DNA from: Ceratodon purpureus
Lineage: Eukaryota > Streptophyta > Bryopsida > Pseudoditrichales > Ditrichaceae
Assembly: GCA_014871385.1 (NCBI GenBank)
Contig: CM026424.1
Coordinates: 14,288,892 to 14,352,891, forward strand
Length of the DNA stretch: 64,000 nucleotides
Reading direction: 5' to 3'
Shown: positions 14,521-25,131 of the stretch, piece after piece
How positions within the stretch are numbered: position 1 is the first letter of the stretch
Layout: each line of letters begins with the position of its first letter
Notes under the pieces: model-generated
Told to the model about the DNA's origin: nothing
Seen by the model: the letters and a program-made list of their open reading frames with translations, nothing else
The model's database searches: none
Made by a program: the position numbers and the translations under genes

Positions 14521-15384
14521 TAGCAACATTTGTTATTAAGTACTTCTTATTAAAGACAACTCAAGCAAAAGAACTAAAAACTCCAATGGCAAGGAGGATA
14601 ACAAAATTTATGCTTACATGTGGCCATCGATGCTAAAATCTGATAGAACATTCATACCAATTAGACGTCACTAAAAGAAGACACATAGAGCGCAAGAAAA
14701 CAAACTGCTGAACCGGGAATTGAGTGGAGACAAAGTACAACAATGCCACCTATTACTTGTACAACTGTAACAAATCTCCATGATAAAACATGAAAATATT
14801 TAAGTTCAAACGTAAACTACAGTTACCGTGACAAAGGGACGTAGATTGGAAAGTGTGTCCACAAGAGCCAGAGGGCCGAGTCCAGCTCCTCGCCCACCAC
14901 CCAAGTGTCGAGATCAGCTATATAGTGTCGAGATATGTTGTAGTGTCACCTACACCTCCAATGGTTTTTTTTTGTTTTCCCCCTTCACTTAATGGTGAAG
15001 TTATTGATCGATACTTCTTTTATGTTTATTTGTTGGTGGTGAAATTTCCTTACCACTCTATTAAAAATAAAAGGAATAATGGTTTTTATCAAGTGATCAA
15101 ACTTCTTTATCCAACCAAAAATGGTTTTGATTGAAATTGGCTATTGAACCTTCTTAACCTAAACTTCATTCCATTTTTTATGCCTAAAATGCATTTCAAC
15201 AATTTCCTTTATAAGAATGAATTGTTTGACTCTTCCACTAACAATCTCAATCATGAATGCAAATCTTTTCATGATTCTCACCCAACATGCCCGATGAAAG
15301 TGATCAATCAAAGCTTCACCAAAATTTGGAGAGCAAGCCTTTCAAGTCTTAGAGCACATATTCCATTCACTTGCTGGACTTGAT

Positions 15385-17400
15385 TTAATAAGAATCATCA
15401 TTTTGCTTGTTTTTAGCAAAATGATGCCTCAAAAACGATTTAGGACAATGATCCAAGATTTCACTATATTGCTCAAAAGGAGAAAATTTGGCAATAACTT
15501 TTGGTCCGTCCTCGACAATCAAAACCAATATTCTTTGATTGTGAACCAAAGATCTATGTTCCAAATTCAACATAATATTTGACAAAAATTATCTAAAGAC
15601 ATCAAATTTTTGATGTATTCTACATCATCTCTAACTCGTCGCAAGAAAATAAATTTCCATCTTTGACTTCTTCCATCCATAACTTTATCTTATCAAATAC
15701 CGATAAGTACTCCGTCTTTGACACATATCCACCTAGAGGTCTATAGCGGCAATCAAAACAACCACAACGCACTCCTTTCTAATTGCTTTTAAAAATGAAA
15801 TAACTAATCTTGGGTTATAAATGAAATCCAAGTCCACATGTTCCTTTACATTTATATCCAAATACCACATTCACTTCTTGAAATGGCTTTTCCATTGAAA
15901 TAAAATCTGAAACCACCACATGAAACCAATATATGATTGTCAATCACATCACTAGGAATCAAGTTAGCATGTTTGCGTTGTTTACCAAGGCTAGTTTGAG
16001 GATTAGTATGGTTCTAATGCATTTAAAAAAGAGGACCCTTCAGAAAAATTCTAGAATGATAGTCTAGTACGTCTTTGCCTCCAAACTTCTTTTTATCTAT
16101 GGGTACCAATTTTTGTTCTTAGTAAGTATATTTCCGTGGCTAGCTTCCAACTATTTTGCGACATTCTAAATGTCACCTCAAAGTTATGCTACTACAAACC
16201 AATATTGTAATAATCTTCCATCTTCACCTAAACACTATTATAGATTTTCTGTTTTATATCCAAACTATCCACCGTTGCTATTTTACAAAGCAAGATGTGT
16301 TCAATTGATGTCAGACTTGAAGATGTCAGAGCCAACCATCAGACAGACTTGGGCAGGCTTCACTTGAAACTTTCCATAATCTCATATTCCAAACTTCTGA
16401 AAGTGCACCCAACATGTAGCTAAAACTATCATCAAAGAAGCATAATCACAAAACTCAATTCTCATATCTTTGTAGGAAGTCTCACCTACACTCAACCGCT
16501 GGCTTGTAATTCGTAATAAACAATGCAATCTGTTTTTTCATTTGTTATCATCTGCATTGGAACAACCAAGACAATCTAATGGTAATCTTGCTTTCTCCAA
16601 CATTTCATCTATAATACTATGATATTCCATGTTTGTTGCAATGTCATTTAATTTTGTTGATGAAAATAAATATATAATATTGCCATCGTATAGGACAAGC
16701 ATTGCAGGATGTCTTGAAAATTTATTGTCATAGTCTTCATCAGAAAGTGACTTAGATGTATCATCACGTTTTTTACAAAATACTACAATGTGCACAACAT
16801 TAGTGCATTCACTAGCTAAAATAGAATGCCTTTTAAGAAGGATTTTCTTTTCACCTCAAAAGAATCCCCGGACACCTCCTCTAAGCATTTTGGAAATGCA
16901 TAATTTGGCCTTTTTTCTTTTAAAATGTGTTTCTTGTTCAAAACGCCATTAAGGTCCTTTATAACATAAAATAGAAGATTATCTAATGATTTTTTACCAA
17001 GTGTCTTGATTGCAATGCATTGTAAACGATTCCTACATTCTTCACATTAAGGATGAGTAAAAAGTGAATCTATGAATAAGAGCTTTCACATGATCAATAT
17101 CAACCATAAAAGATAAATATCTTCCAAAAACATTTACTCTATCAATTTCAGCGTAAATTCAAGAATCTTATAATAGCTTTCCACTAGGTTTCAGAGCTAA
17201 CAAGTTTCTTAAATTGGTTTTCCTTCAAAACTAGCTTGAGGCAGTTCTTGATAGTTGGAGTAAGATTATAAGTTGTGGAATGAGATAGCTCAAGGACCTC
17301 AAGGAGTAATGCAATTTCAACCTATACGTATTCATATTCAAAATGATCTTCTGGTAATGCGAGCGCTCCATATCAATCTCGGCTTGATGTTGGACGATAT
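15385..17400 (-). pseudogene. Decayed multi-exon gene of unknown family (left arm copy)
   Basis: On the minus strand several open segments read like protein but are broken by stops and shifts. They include ALLLEVLELSHSTTYNLTPT and CLKLVLKENQFKKLV near 17200-17340, a Cys-containing piece CRNRLQCIAIKTLGKKSLD near 17000, an 85-residue frame at 16795-16538 (HIVVFCKKRDDTSKSL...) and a 66-residue frame at 15585-15385. Spacing between the pieces suits exons. I do not recognise the family. The left arm lacks 18 bp present in the right arm near 17190. Sequence 14521-15384 outside it holds nothing recognisable. Confidence 0.4.
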
Positions 17401-17929
17401 GGCTTTTCTAAAGCTACAATATTGAAATTATCTACAACTGAGGCAAAATATTCATAAGCATCCATGAACTTGGTCAACTCAGAGCATTTTTATTCACTCG
17501 AACTCCTATACACATGCATGATAGTTGTACAAAATAATCTTCTTCACTCCTCCAACTAAGCCCACCCTTGTTGAATTTGAAGAAAACTTGTGATTCTAAT
17601 ACCAACAAGATCATCCAATGAAGGAGGCACTAGTGCAATGAGTGTACAACTACACCTGGAATTCCTAATGGTGTTCATCTATTAAAATGCTCGGGCTCTA
17701 ATTGGTTAGTAGAACTTTTTGGTGTACTTTGCTCGGTTTAAGTAGTGAACTTCTACAGTGGGAAAGAGAAACAACTCATCATGCGAATCTTGGCCAATCA
17801 GAGAGAGTCACTATTTCCAATTATGTCAGAGGGTCTACAGCATGGGGCTGCGACTGGTGAGGTAAACTGCGATTTGAAGTTCTGGGTAATCACATCATGG
17901 TGATTTTGGAGGGTTTAGATTTTTCACTT

Positions 17930-18176
17930 ACAATTCAATCCATTCAAACGGTGTAACATAGACGTGACACAACACATTCTAGTCCAAATTATGGGGCAGC
18001 TGTGGAGTTTCTTGTTGCACAAGCCCGAGAGATTGGCTTGGAAGCTCAGAGGTTGGAGTTTGTAAAGGGGATGCCTGTGGTGTTGATTACTTGGACTGGG
18101 TTGGATCCGTCTCTTCAGTCGGTGTTGCTGAACTCGCACACCAATGTGGTTCAAGCTCAGAAGGAGAAGTGTTGCT
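17930..18176 (+). pseudogene. Aminoacylase-1 (M20 peptidase family) gene fragment, left arm
   Basis: The frame ending TAA 18174-18176 encodes GAAVEFLVAQAREIGLEAQ, then LEFVKGMPVVLITWTGLDPS and LLNSHTNVVQAQKEK. This is the N-terminal part of plant and animal aminoacylase-1, a zinc-dependent hydrolase of N-acyl amino acids. The family's metal-binding HTDVV reads HTNVV here (Asp to Asn). Upstream, the expected first strand (like RFxxYLxIDT) appears as FKRCNIDVT in another frame, so a frameshift lies near 17965. No later exons were found. It is a dead fragment, possibly captured by or stranded beside the LTR-like element starting at 18404. Confidence 0.75.
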
Positions 18177-18540
18177 AAGCCATGGTATGATGATGAGAGT
18201 TACTCTGCGATGTGTTTGCAGAGAAACTCTTCGGTGTGTTTGCAAGTCTGCGATTATGTATCATCTCTGCATTGGCTCTACAAATCTTGATAGGTTTTGA
18301 TTTGCACATGCATGATCCTTTTCTAGGGTTTGAGGCTAGTTTCTGTGAATTTTTGGTGCAATTCTGGCATGTCGTGTGCTTCAAGGAGATTTAATTTTAG
18401 GAGGTATGTCACGGACGTGCCATACCGGACTTCATCCACGCCCCACGAGTTTACCGTGAGACCTTTACCGATTCCGCAACACGGAAGCTTCTCAAGAGCT
18501 TTCCCAAAGAGCGGTGGCTAAGTGTGCTTAGATGCTATTA

Positions 18541-18810
18541 GTTTCTAGAAAGTTCTACATGCTTCTACTACTTTCTAGAACCTTCCACTAGTTTCCGGAA
18601 GCTTCCACAAGCTTCCTTGTAGTTCTAGTAGTTTCCGTAAGCTTCTACAAGCTTCCTTATAGTTCTAGTAGTTTCCGTAAGCTTCTACAAGCTTCCGGAA
18701 GGTTCCATACGGATCCAATTGTTTCCGGAAGCTTCCATAAGCTTCCGGAAGGTTCCACTTGACCTTCTTAGATTCCGGAAGCTCCCATAAGCTTCCGGAA
18801 GGTCCTATGG
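18541..18810 (+). promoter_or_regulatory. Heat-shock-element array with 10-bp period (left arm)
   Basis: Cut into 27 consecutive decamers from 18541, TTC occupies positions 3-5 in 23 of them and GAA positions 8-10 in 8. This gives nTTCnnGAAnnTTCn spacing, the heat-shock factor binding pattern. Typical units are gcttccggaa and gtttctagaa. The array ends about 50 bp before a TATA box. Function is inferred from spacing, not shown. Confidence 0.7.
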
Positions 18811-18861
18811 ATGCTTCCCAAGGTCTCTAGGACCTTTCTTCGGAAGTTTCCTCTAGCCTAG

Positions 18862-18869
18862 TATAAATA
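18862..18869 (+). promoter_or_regulatory. TATA box downstream of the HSE array (left)
   Basis: tataaata, followed about 30 bp later by a CT-rich start-like region (gctcctcacactc). Mirrored at 47290-47297. Confidence 0.65.
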
Positions 18870-19077
18870 GAGAGTCGAGGGCCATTGCTCCTCACACTCT
18901 TCAACACCAATTGTACATACTCTTCCAGTTATCAATATCACTTCTAGTTTTTCCCACTTCAAGAGTTATTCAGAGTCTTGTGTGAGGAATCCCCTCACTT
19001 CTAGTCTATTCTTGTCTCCCTTTGAGGTATGCCCTCAATTTAGTCCCTTGCTCTATCTTAGACTTGCCGTCCACAAC

Positions 19078-20666
19078 AGGGAATAGGGTTGGATTACAAG
19101 GTTTGGTTCTGTAATTGGTTGACACATGATTACAATGTAGGATGGCGACAACATCATCTTTGGGAGGGGAGCTCAAGACATGAAGAGCATTGGCATGCAA
19201 TACCTGGAGGCTATTCGCCATCTGAAGTTGAGTGGTTTTCAGCCCACTCGGTCTATGCATGATGAAGAGTATGGAGGCGTTTATTGACAGGTTCATCGAC
19301 AACATCATTTCACGAAAACAATATATCAATAAGTAACCATCCGGATATAGGTAACCCGAGGCAGTAATTATGAATTCATCTATGCCAATCAACTTGACAA
19401 AAAATTGATGAAACTTCCTGTCATCCTATCGCAAGGAAGCCTGAAAATTACCATGGGTCAAACACCAGCAGGGCCCATGAACTAATTGTGCAGCAGGCCC
19501 CACGCGAGACAATGATCAAGCAGAATATAGTCCTTTAGGGGACTACTAAGCTAGGTTGCCTCAACTAGACCACCCCCCGAAAATGGCATAATCACTGCCC
19601 AATTACACCAGAAGGCCTCACCTCTATACCATTTGGAATAGGCCAAAAATAATGCAAGTTCCACTATAGAATCCGCTGTAGTTATACCCACAATCCACTA
19701 GTGAGGTGATCAGTGTCACACATCCTAACATGCCCACCTAAAGAGTATTAGGTGAGCTCGATGCAAGGATAGTTAGTAATTGATGGAGGATGGCACAATC
19801 ACTGCTTGCAACACAAAATGTGCATTACCTATTTGACGAAAAAGAATGCATAGCAAAAGAAATCCAATGTACATGATACTCTCATTCCGAAGTTTCAATG
19901 TAGTGATGATGAGATGTCGATCAAAACTCTCATTCACATGGAAGGAGAAGACCACCAAGCTAGAATTGAATACCGTAGCCTACTAGCAGCTTCGTACAAA
20001 AATAATTAAAAAAACAGAAGTCGATTCTTTTTTGGAAATTACACTTGTAGGCTGCCGAAACAAAGAAAAATTACAGTATAAGAATTCTGAAATATTCGAA
20101 AATGACAACACATGGGCCGAAAATACAAAAAAAACGAACCAAACAGTCACAAAAGTCCACATACTCCACACGAGCTCCTTGCACAATCAAAAAGTAACTA
20201 CAATACTCTACTTTGTCAAGCTCCCCACATGGTCTGTCAGCACAAACGTAGGACGCGTTCACGGCGAGCTTCCCACGAGGGTGGCATGCACCACAAACGG
20301 CATTCTATCTTCACCATATTAGAGCCTAGGGTTGCAATGTTGAGTCTCTTTTCCCTTGTCGATGGAGGTTACTGTGAAAGCGAAGGGGATGTTGCTGGGT
20401 GGGCGGAAGGACGTTGGCAGAGCGCAGGCTGGTGAGGCAGCAACAGCAGCCCTACATCTAGTGACGAGGTTAGTTCTCTTTGTGTGCTTGAAATCTCTTT
20501 CGACTTGGGCTCCTCCCCGGCTGACTCTCTTTCGTCTCGCGAAACCCCGACTGACTCTCTTACCGAGCTGTAGATTCATTCTCGTGCTCTTGTAACTGTG
20601 TTGAGGCTTTAGAGTAGATTCAGTTATGAGTTTATTTCCTCAAGTGTATAGAGATTGGGCTCTAGA
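19078..20666. other. Non-coding stretch between LTR-like block and CACTA element
   Basis: There are coding-like remnants to about 19500, then nothing recognisable. The part from about 19980 to 20666 is one of the more diverged blocks between the arms (several substitutions and a 6-bp indel relative to 45505-46180). Confidence 0.4.
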
Positions 20667-23600
20667 CACTACAACAAATCCAGCCCAATGTGACTAGATG
20701 TAAACCGGCCCATGTGACCGCGTAGTCACATCAGTCATCAGTTCAGTCAAACATCGGTCATAACAGGGTCCAGTCATGGACTAGTCACGAACTAGTCATA
20801 TACCCAGTCATTTTTTTGAGGACCTGGGTGGGAACGTCTACGGGAACGAGCCATATTTTCCCCTGCGATGTTCCCATACTCATGCATTGAGTGCTTACTA
20901 TCTGCAGTCATACTAACATAGTCATATGGTAATGGTCATAGATTCTTGTATGACTCCGTTGCGTAATGGATGCCATTAAAGTGAATGCATGTAGTCCTAA
21001 AGTCTTCAAACTTACTAATTGTAGTCATGTATTTCAATCAAATGACTCGACAAAATCTTCTACTCGTGGCCTCAATGGGTAAGTGTTGTGAAATTGGAGT
21101 ACGTCCCTAATCTTCATTTGCAGGTACATAGTAGAAAAATATATTCACATAATTACAATCACTAGATATTTAGAATACAACTCTAAAAAATGAATACCTA
21201 TTTGAATGAAAGTCACCAAATATTATGACTCCACTCTCTCTAGCTTCCTACTTGCTTTCCAGATGCATGAAAATTGCTTGTACTAATAATTATGCTATAA
21301 ATTTCCTTCGCTGACAATTGAACCATTATTAATTGCCTTCCCATATTACTTTGAGGTGTCAAGCTGATTGCCAACATAATGTAGTCGTTATGACTGTCAT
21401 ATAGACGATTTTCTTCACTTATATTGGTCATTGGTTTCTGTATGACTCAGTGTTGTATTAAAGTTGATTTAGATGACTATATGTAGTCATGTAGTCATTG
21501 TTTAAATCTGGAATAATCTTTATATAAATATGTCTAGGATTTTTTTCTACTTCGCCATAGATTTCAAGAGTTGACAAAGAAGTCATTATTGATTGCCTTC
21601 CCATACTTTTTGAAATGTGAGAGTGATTGCAAAATAACGTAGTCATGTGGACAGTTTTATTTACTAAAATTGGTAATGATTGCAAAATAACATATTCATC
21701 TAGTGAAAATCAAAAAATTATGAAGACAGAGAAATGAAATTAGAATCAACTAGTTTTTACAATATTTTGTTATTTCTAAGTCATTTAAGGTCACTATTAC
21801 TGATTTTTTGCTAAAGTCACGAAATTGAGAAATTCTATTTTTGAGAAGCGAACCTTATTTTTTCATTTGCCAGGTGACAAACGTGCTATGGTGTTACGGT
21901 ATGCATTGCCCATGTGAATAAGAGATAGAACTAATAGTACTCCACCTTAGAGGCACCTTCGGCAACCTCTAGTCAAATAGTTAATTAATTTCAAATTTTG
22001 TTGTTTGGCATCAAAAAGAGCATTTTTTTTTTTTTTTCAACTTTTCAAGAAATATATATAGTTTTATTTCAATTTCCATCTACAAATAATGAATTTTCAT
22101 AATGTTTGTTATTTTAGTGAACCACGTGTGATCACTTTGAACTTTTTTAATGGATTTGATTTTAAATTCATGTACTTGATTTCAAGATATTTCATCATTT
22201 ATCTAATTTTATTTCATGATTTTCTAACAAATAGGCTATAATATTCTTTTTTTAATCCGACATTTATATTTGGAATTATTTTTTGGCAAAGCTCCCCCTA
22301 AGGTACCATAGGTTACTAGCAGCTTTTGCACTGTTTTGCCTAAAAATTAATTGAAGTGCAAGAAGTGGTTAGGCAATTCAAAAAATAATATCTCAAAGTT
22401 GGGTAATTCTAACTTATATTTTACAATGCACTCTTCAAAACCATCACATTCCATTATCAACACTATTATTAATTTTATTTTATTTGGAGCAAATAGAGGG
22501 AAGAATTTCCAGAAAATTTATGCAGATTTGTAAATAATTATTTTATGCCTAAACTGCTAATAGCCTACGGTATGCATTATGCATTACCCCACAAAGTTAC
22601 TTTGAATGATGGTGCTGTGAATGAGAGCTTAAAGCTCTACTAACTCACTACCTCCTTCCTTCACTAAAGTCATCCATCAAACCATCATCCTCCCATCTTG
22701 GCACCCAATAAGTCAATCCTCAGGTACCCTAGAACATGAGGATTTCATTTCATTGCAATTTTTCTCTCTCCGCCTCTTGTCATTCTCCTTCTGATTTGTA
22801 CTAGCCATAGCCATGCGGAATCCCCTCAAGCAGCACACTCCGGAGTAGGAAGAAGATGGTATGCAAATGAGAGGTTGAAGCTCTGTCTTTGTAAGCTACT
22901 ACTTTGTAAGCTCTCTTTTCCATTTCGTCACTTCTGTTTTTTTGCACCTTGGTGAGGTTTAGGATAAAGCCATTCATCAAACCATCTATCAGTTCATTCT
23001 GAGGTGATCTTGAGCTCATTTTGATCATGCTTTTCATTTGTGTTTTTCGGAAATGTGATTCAGAATTAGGGTTTGGTCATTTAGGGTTTCGCTTTGAGCC
23101 GTGGCTTGTCTTCAATAGCAATCCTTGTATTGGAGCTGTACTGCTTCTGAGCTTCGAAGAAACTCGATCAGCCAGGTGATGTATAGTCATTGCTCGACAT
23201 TCAAATTAGAACTATTCGAGTTTCACGGTTGTGCTATCTGTTTTTGGCTTGATTCGTCATGGTTTGAAGTGAGTATATTTTCCAACTGTATGTTTTTTGA
23301 CGACAACAATATTTGTGTGCAGTGAAGTGGAGAGGAAGACCTATGGAACTGAGGATGTCAAGTGTGGGGGGAAGCGCACGGGCGATGGCATTCATGAACT
23401 GTGCACTAGCTTTTGTGATGGCTGCTGTGTTTTGGGGCATCGCCTCCGCAGATATTTTCCAAGAAGGTATGATTCTGCTCAATTGACGCTTCAACAATAG
23501 TTACTGTCTTTGAGCAACGGAAAGGCAATGTTACTTTAGAAATTGTTAAAGTATTCGTTTTGTCACAGGATCAATTTAAATTCTATATGTGATGATATGT

Positions 23601-24882
23601 GTTGGACTGCTGTTTGCTTGCAGAGAACGCGCTTATGTTGTTCAGAAATGGGTTTCTGAATTTAATTCAAGAAACATTGTTTTGGTTCAATGTTAGACTT
23701 CAATGATGAGACGGTTTGAAGTGGATTCAGGTTTTGAGTGGAAGCTTGATGTTGCTCTATCTGGTATATGCTTATGGAGTTGAATGCAAGTTGTTTTGTT
23801 TCATCAAATTGCTTAGGGCAGAGTGATGGTTGTTGGGTGGTTTAGTAATCTAGGATGCGTGAGTTGCAGGTCATTATTCTTTGCAGCTGGCATCATGGTG
23901 GCGGTGGCACTCGCACCTGGTGGTGTCGCCACAGCCATCACGACAATCTCTAGTACCAGCCCCTGCTCTGTACGGCGAAGCCCAGGGTATGGACATATGT
24001 GATTTTTGTTCAATTTCGGAGCATATCTTTGCTGTGTTTTTTATGAAGCTAATGAAGTCGCTTTTATTCGTATATATTTGTTATTGAACAGGATGATGGT
24101 ATTATCGGATGATTTGGCGTGTTCTTTGATGAGAGGAAATAGGAAGCCTTTGGGAACAACAAACAACACTCTCTCCGTTACTTCTGTTTTCAATTCCACA
24201 TAAGGACTCCACATAGTCATCAGATGATATAGATGAATATATGTGACTATGTGTAGTGAAGTATATATGACTCTACAGAGTCGTATTATCTCAAGTCTAT
24301 GTATGAAGCAATACAGTGACAACCACATCACTATTTTGAAACTATTTCAATATTTGTGACTATGGATAGTCACCACATCAAATAAAAACTATTTCAGTAT
24401 TTGTGACTATGGGTAGTCAATTAGATGTGACTCAAATGAGTCGTATTTTCTTTACTCAATGTATGACTCAATTTAGTCACCATCACACTACTATGCGTAG
24501 TGATAAAACCATTTATGTGTTGGCTGATACATCACTACAATTAGTCATGCCAATCAAAAGATATTTTCGTATTGGTGACTATGTAGAGTCATATATTGTT
24601 GACAATACTTAGTCACCTATACGATATTGGTGACTAAGTATAGTCAACAATAGATGACTCTAGAGAGTCATATTGTCCCAAGTCCTAGAGCAGGTCCCTA
24701 CTTGAGGTCCCAAAACACCATGGGAACGCAGTATCGGGAACAAAAAATGTCCGATGTGACCGCTAGTCAGATTGTCCGGAGCGACTGACTCAAAATGACT
24801 GGAAACAATATAAGTCACATTTTGGTTTATGCCCTATTCCAGTCATAAAACCCAGTCACATTGGGCTGGATTTGTTGTAGTG
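20667..24882. mobile_element. CACTA-type (EnSpm) DNA transposon, non-autonomous
   Basis: A 4,216-bp insertion with perfect 29-bp terminal inverted repeats starting CACTACAACAAATCC and ending GGATTTGTTGTAGTG. It is flanked by a 3-bp target duplication AGA (20664-20666 and 24883-24885). The matching place in the right palindrome arm (about 45499-45501) is an uninterrupted empty site with one AGA copy (TCT on the plus strand). Both subterminal regions (about 20690-21700 and 24190-24860) are packed with agtca/tgact words in both orientations, as expected for CACTA transposase-binding repeats. I see no transposase; the interior holds a small two-exon frame and AT-rich filler. Confidence 0.95.
23343..24002 (+). 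CDS. Small two-exon ORF carried inside the CACTA element
   Basis: Exon 1 (23343-23466) starts ATG and ends at AAG|GTATGA; exon 2 (23887-24002) follows TTTGCAG and ends TGA. The phases join (124 + 116 = 240 nt), giving 79 residues. The N-terminus has a hydrophobic core (ALAFVMAAVFWGIASA) like a signal peptide or membrane anchor. The second exon supplies another small-residue hydrophobic stretch (GIMVAVALAPGGVATA). A leader with its own possible intron precedes it, ending in GTGTGCAG before 23330. I do not recognise the protein. A captured host gene fragment is the likeliest origin, and the splice model is inference. Confidence 0.4.
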
Positions 24883-25131
24883 AGAAGATTGTTTTTGGAT
24901 TTACCGTGAAGGTGAAGCCGTCCTTTCAAATTCTAATAGCACAATGCTCGTTTTAGTACAGCTGGGACTCACTTGAATCGCATAGACTCACCTGAATCGC
25001 ATACCGAAGGGACATAGACTCACCTGAATTGCATCTACACAACTCTACACATCTTCACAACTGAACCGCATCCACTCAAGACTCATGGCTCTACACACCT
25101 TAACGGCATCTACATAAACGACTCACCTGCA

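Larger units (their letters stand above)
18404..19077 (+). mobile_element. LTR-like promoter block (copia-type LTR candidate), left arm
   Basis: The block starts TGTCACGGACGTGCC and can be closed at ...CCACAACA, giving TG...CA ends. It contains in order a heat-shock-element array (18541-18810), a TATA box (18862) and a CT-rich leader, the order expected of U3, R and U5. Downstream sequence to about 19500 has coding-like fragments broken by stops. I found no second LTR, clear primer-binding site or target duplication, so it could be a solo or truncated LTR, or a host heat-shock promoter. Confidence 0.45.

Noticed and set aside
15390-15428. Hairpin atcattttgct...agcaaaatgat as a terminator or element end
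   Set aside because: Short AT-rich inverted repeat with no target duplication or coding partner; expected by chance in such DNA.
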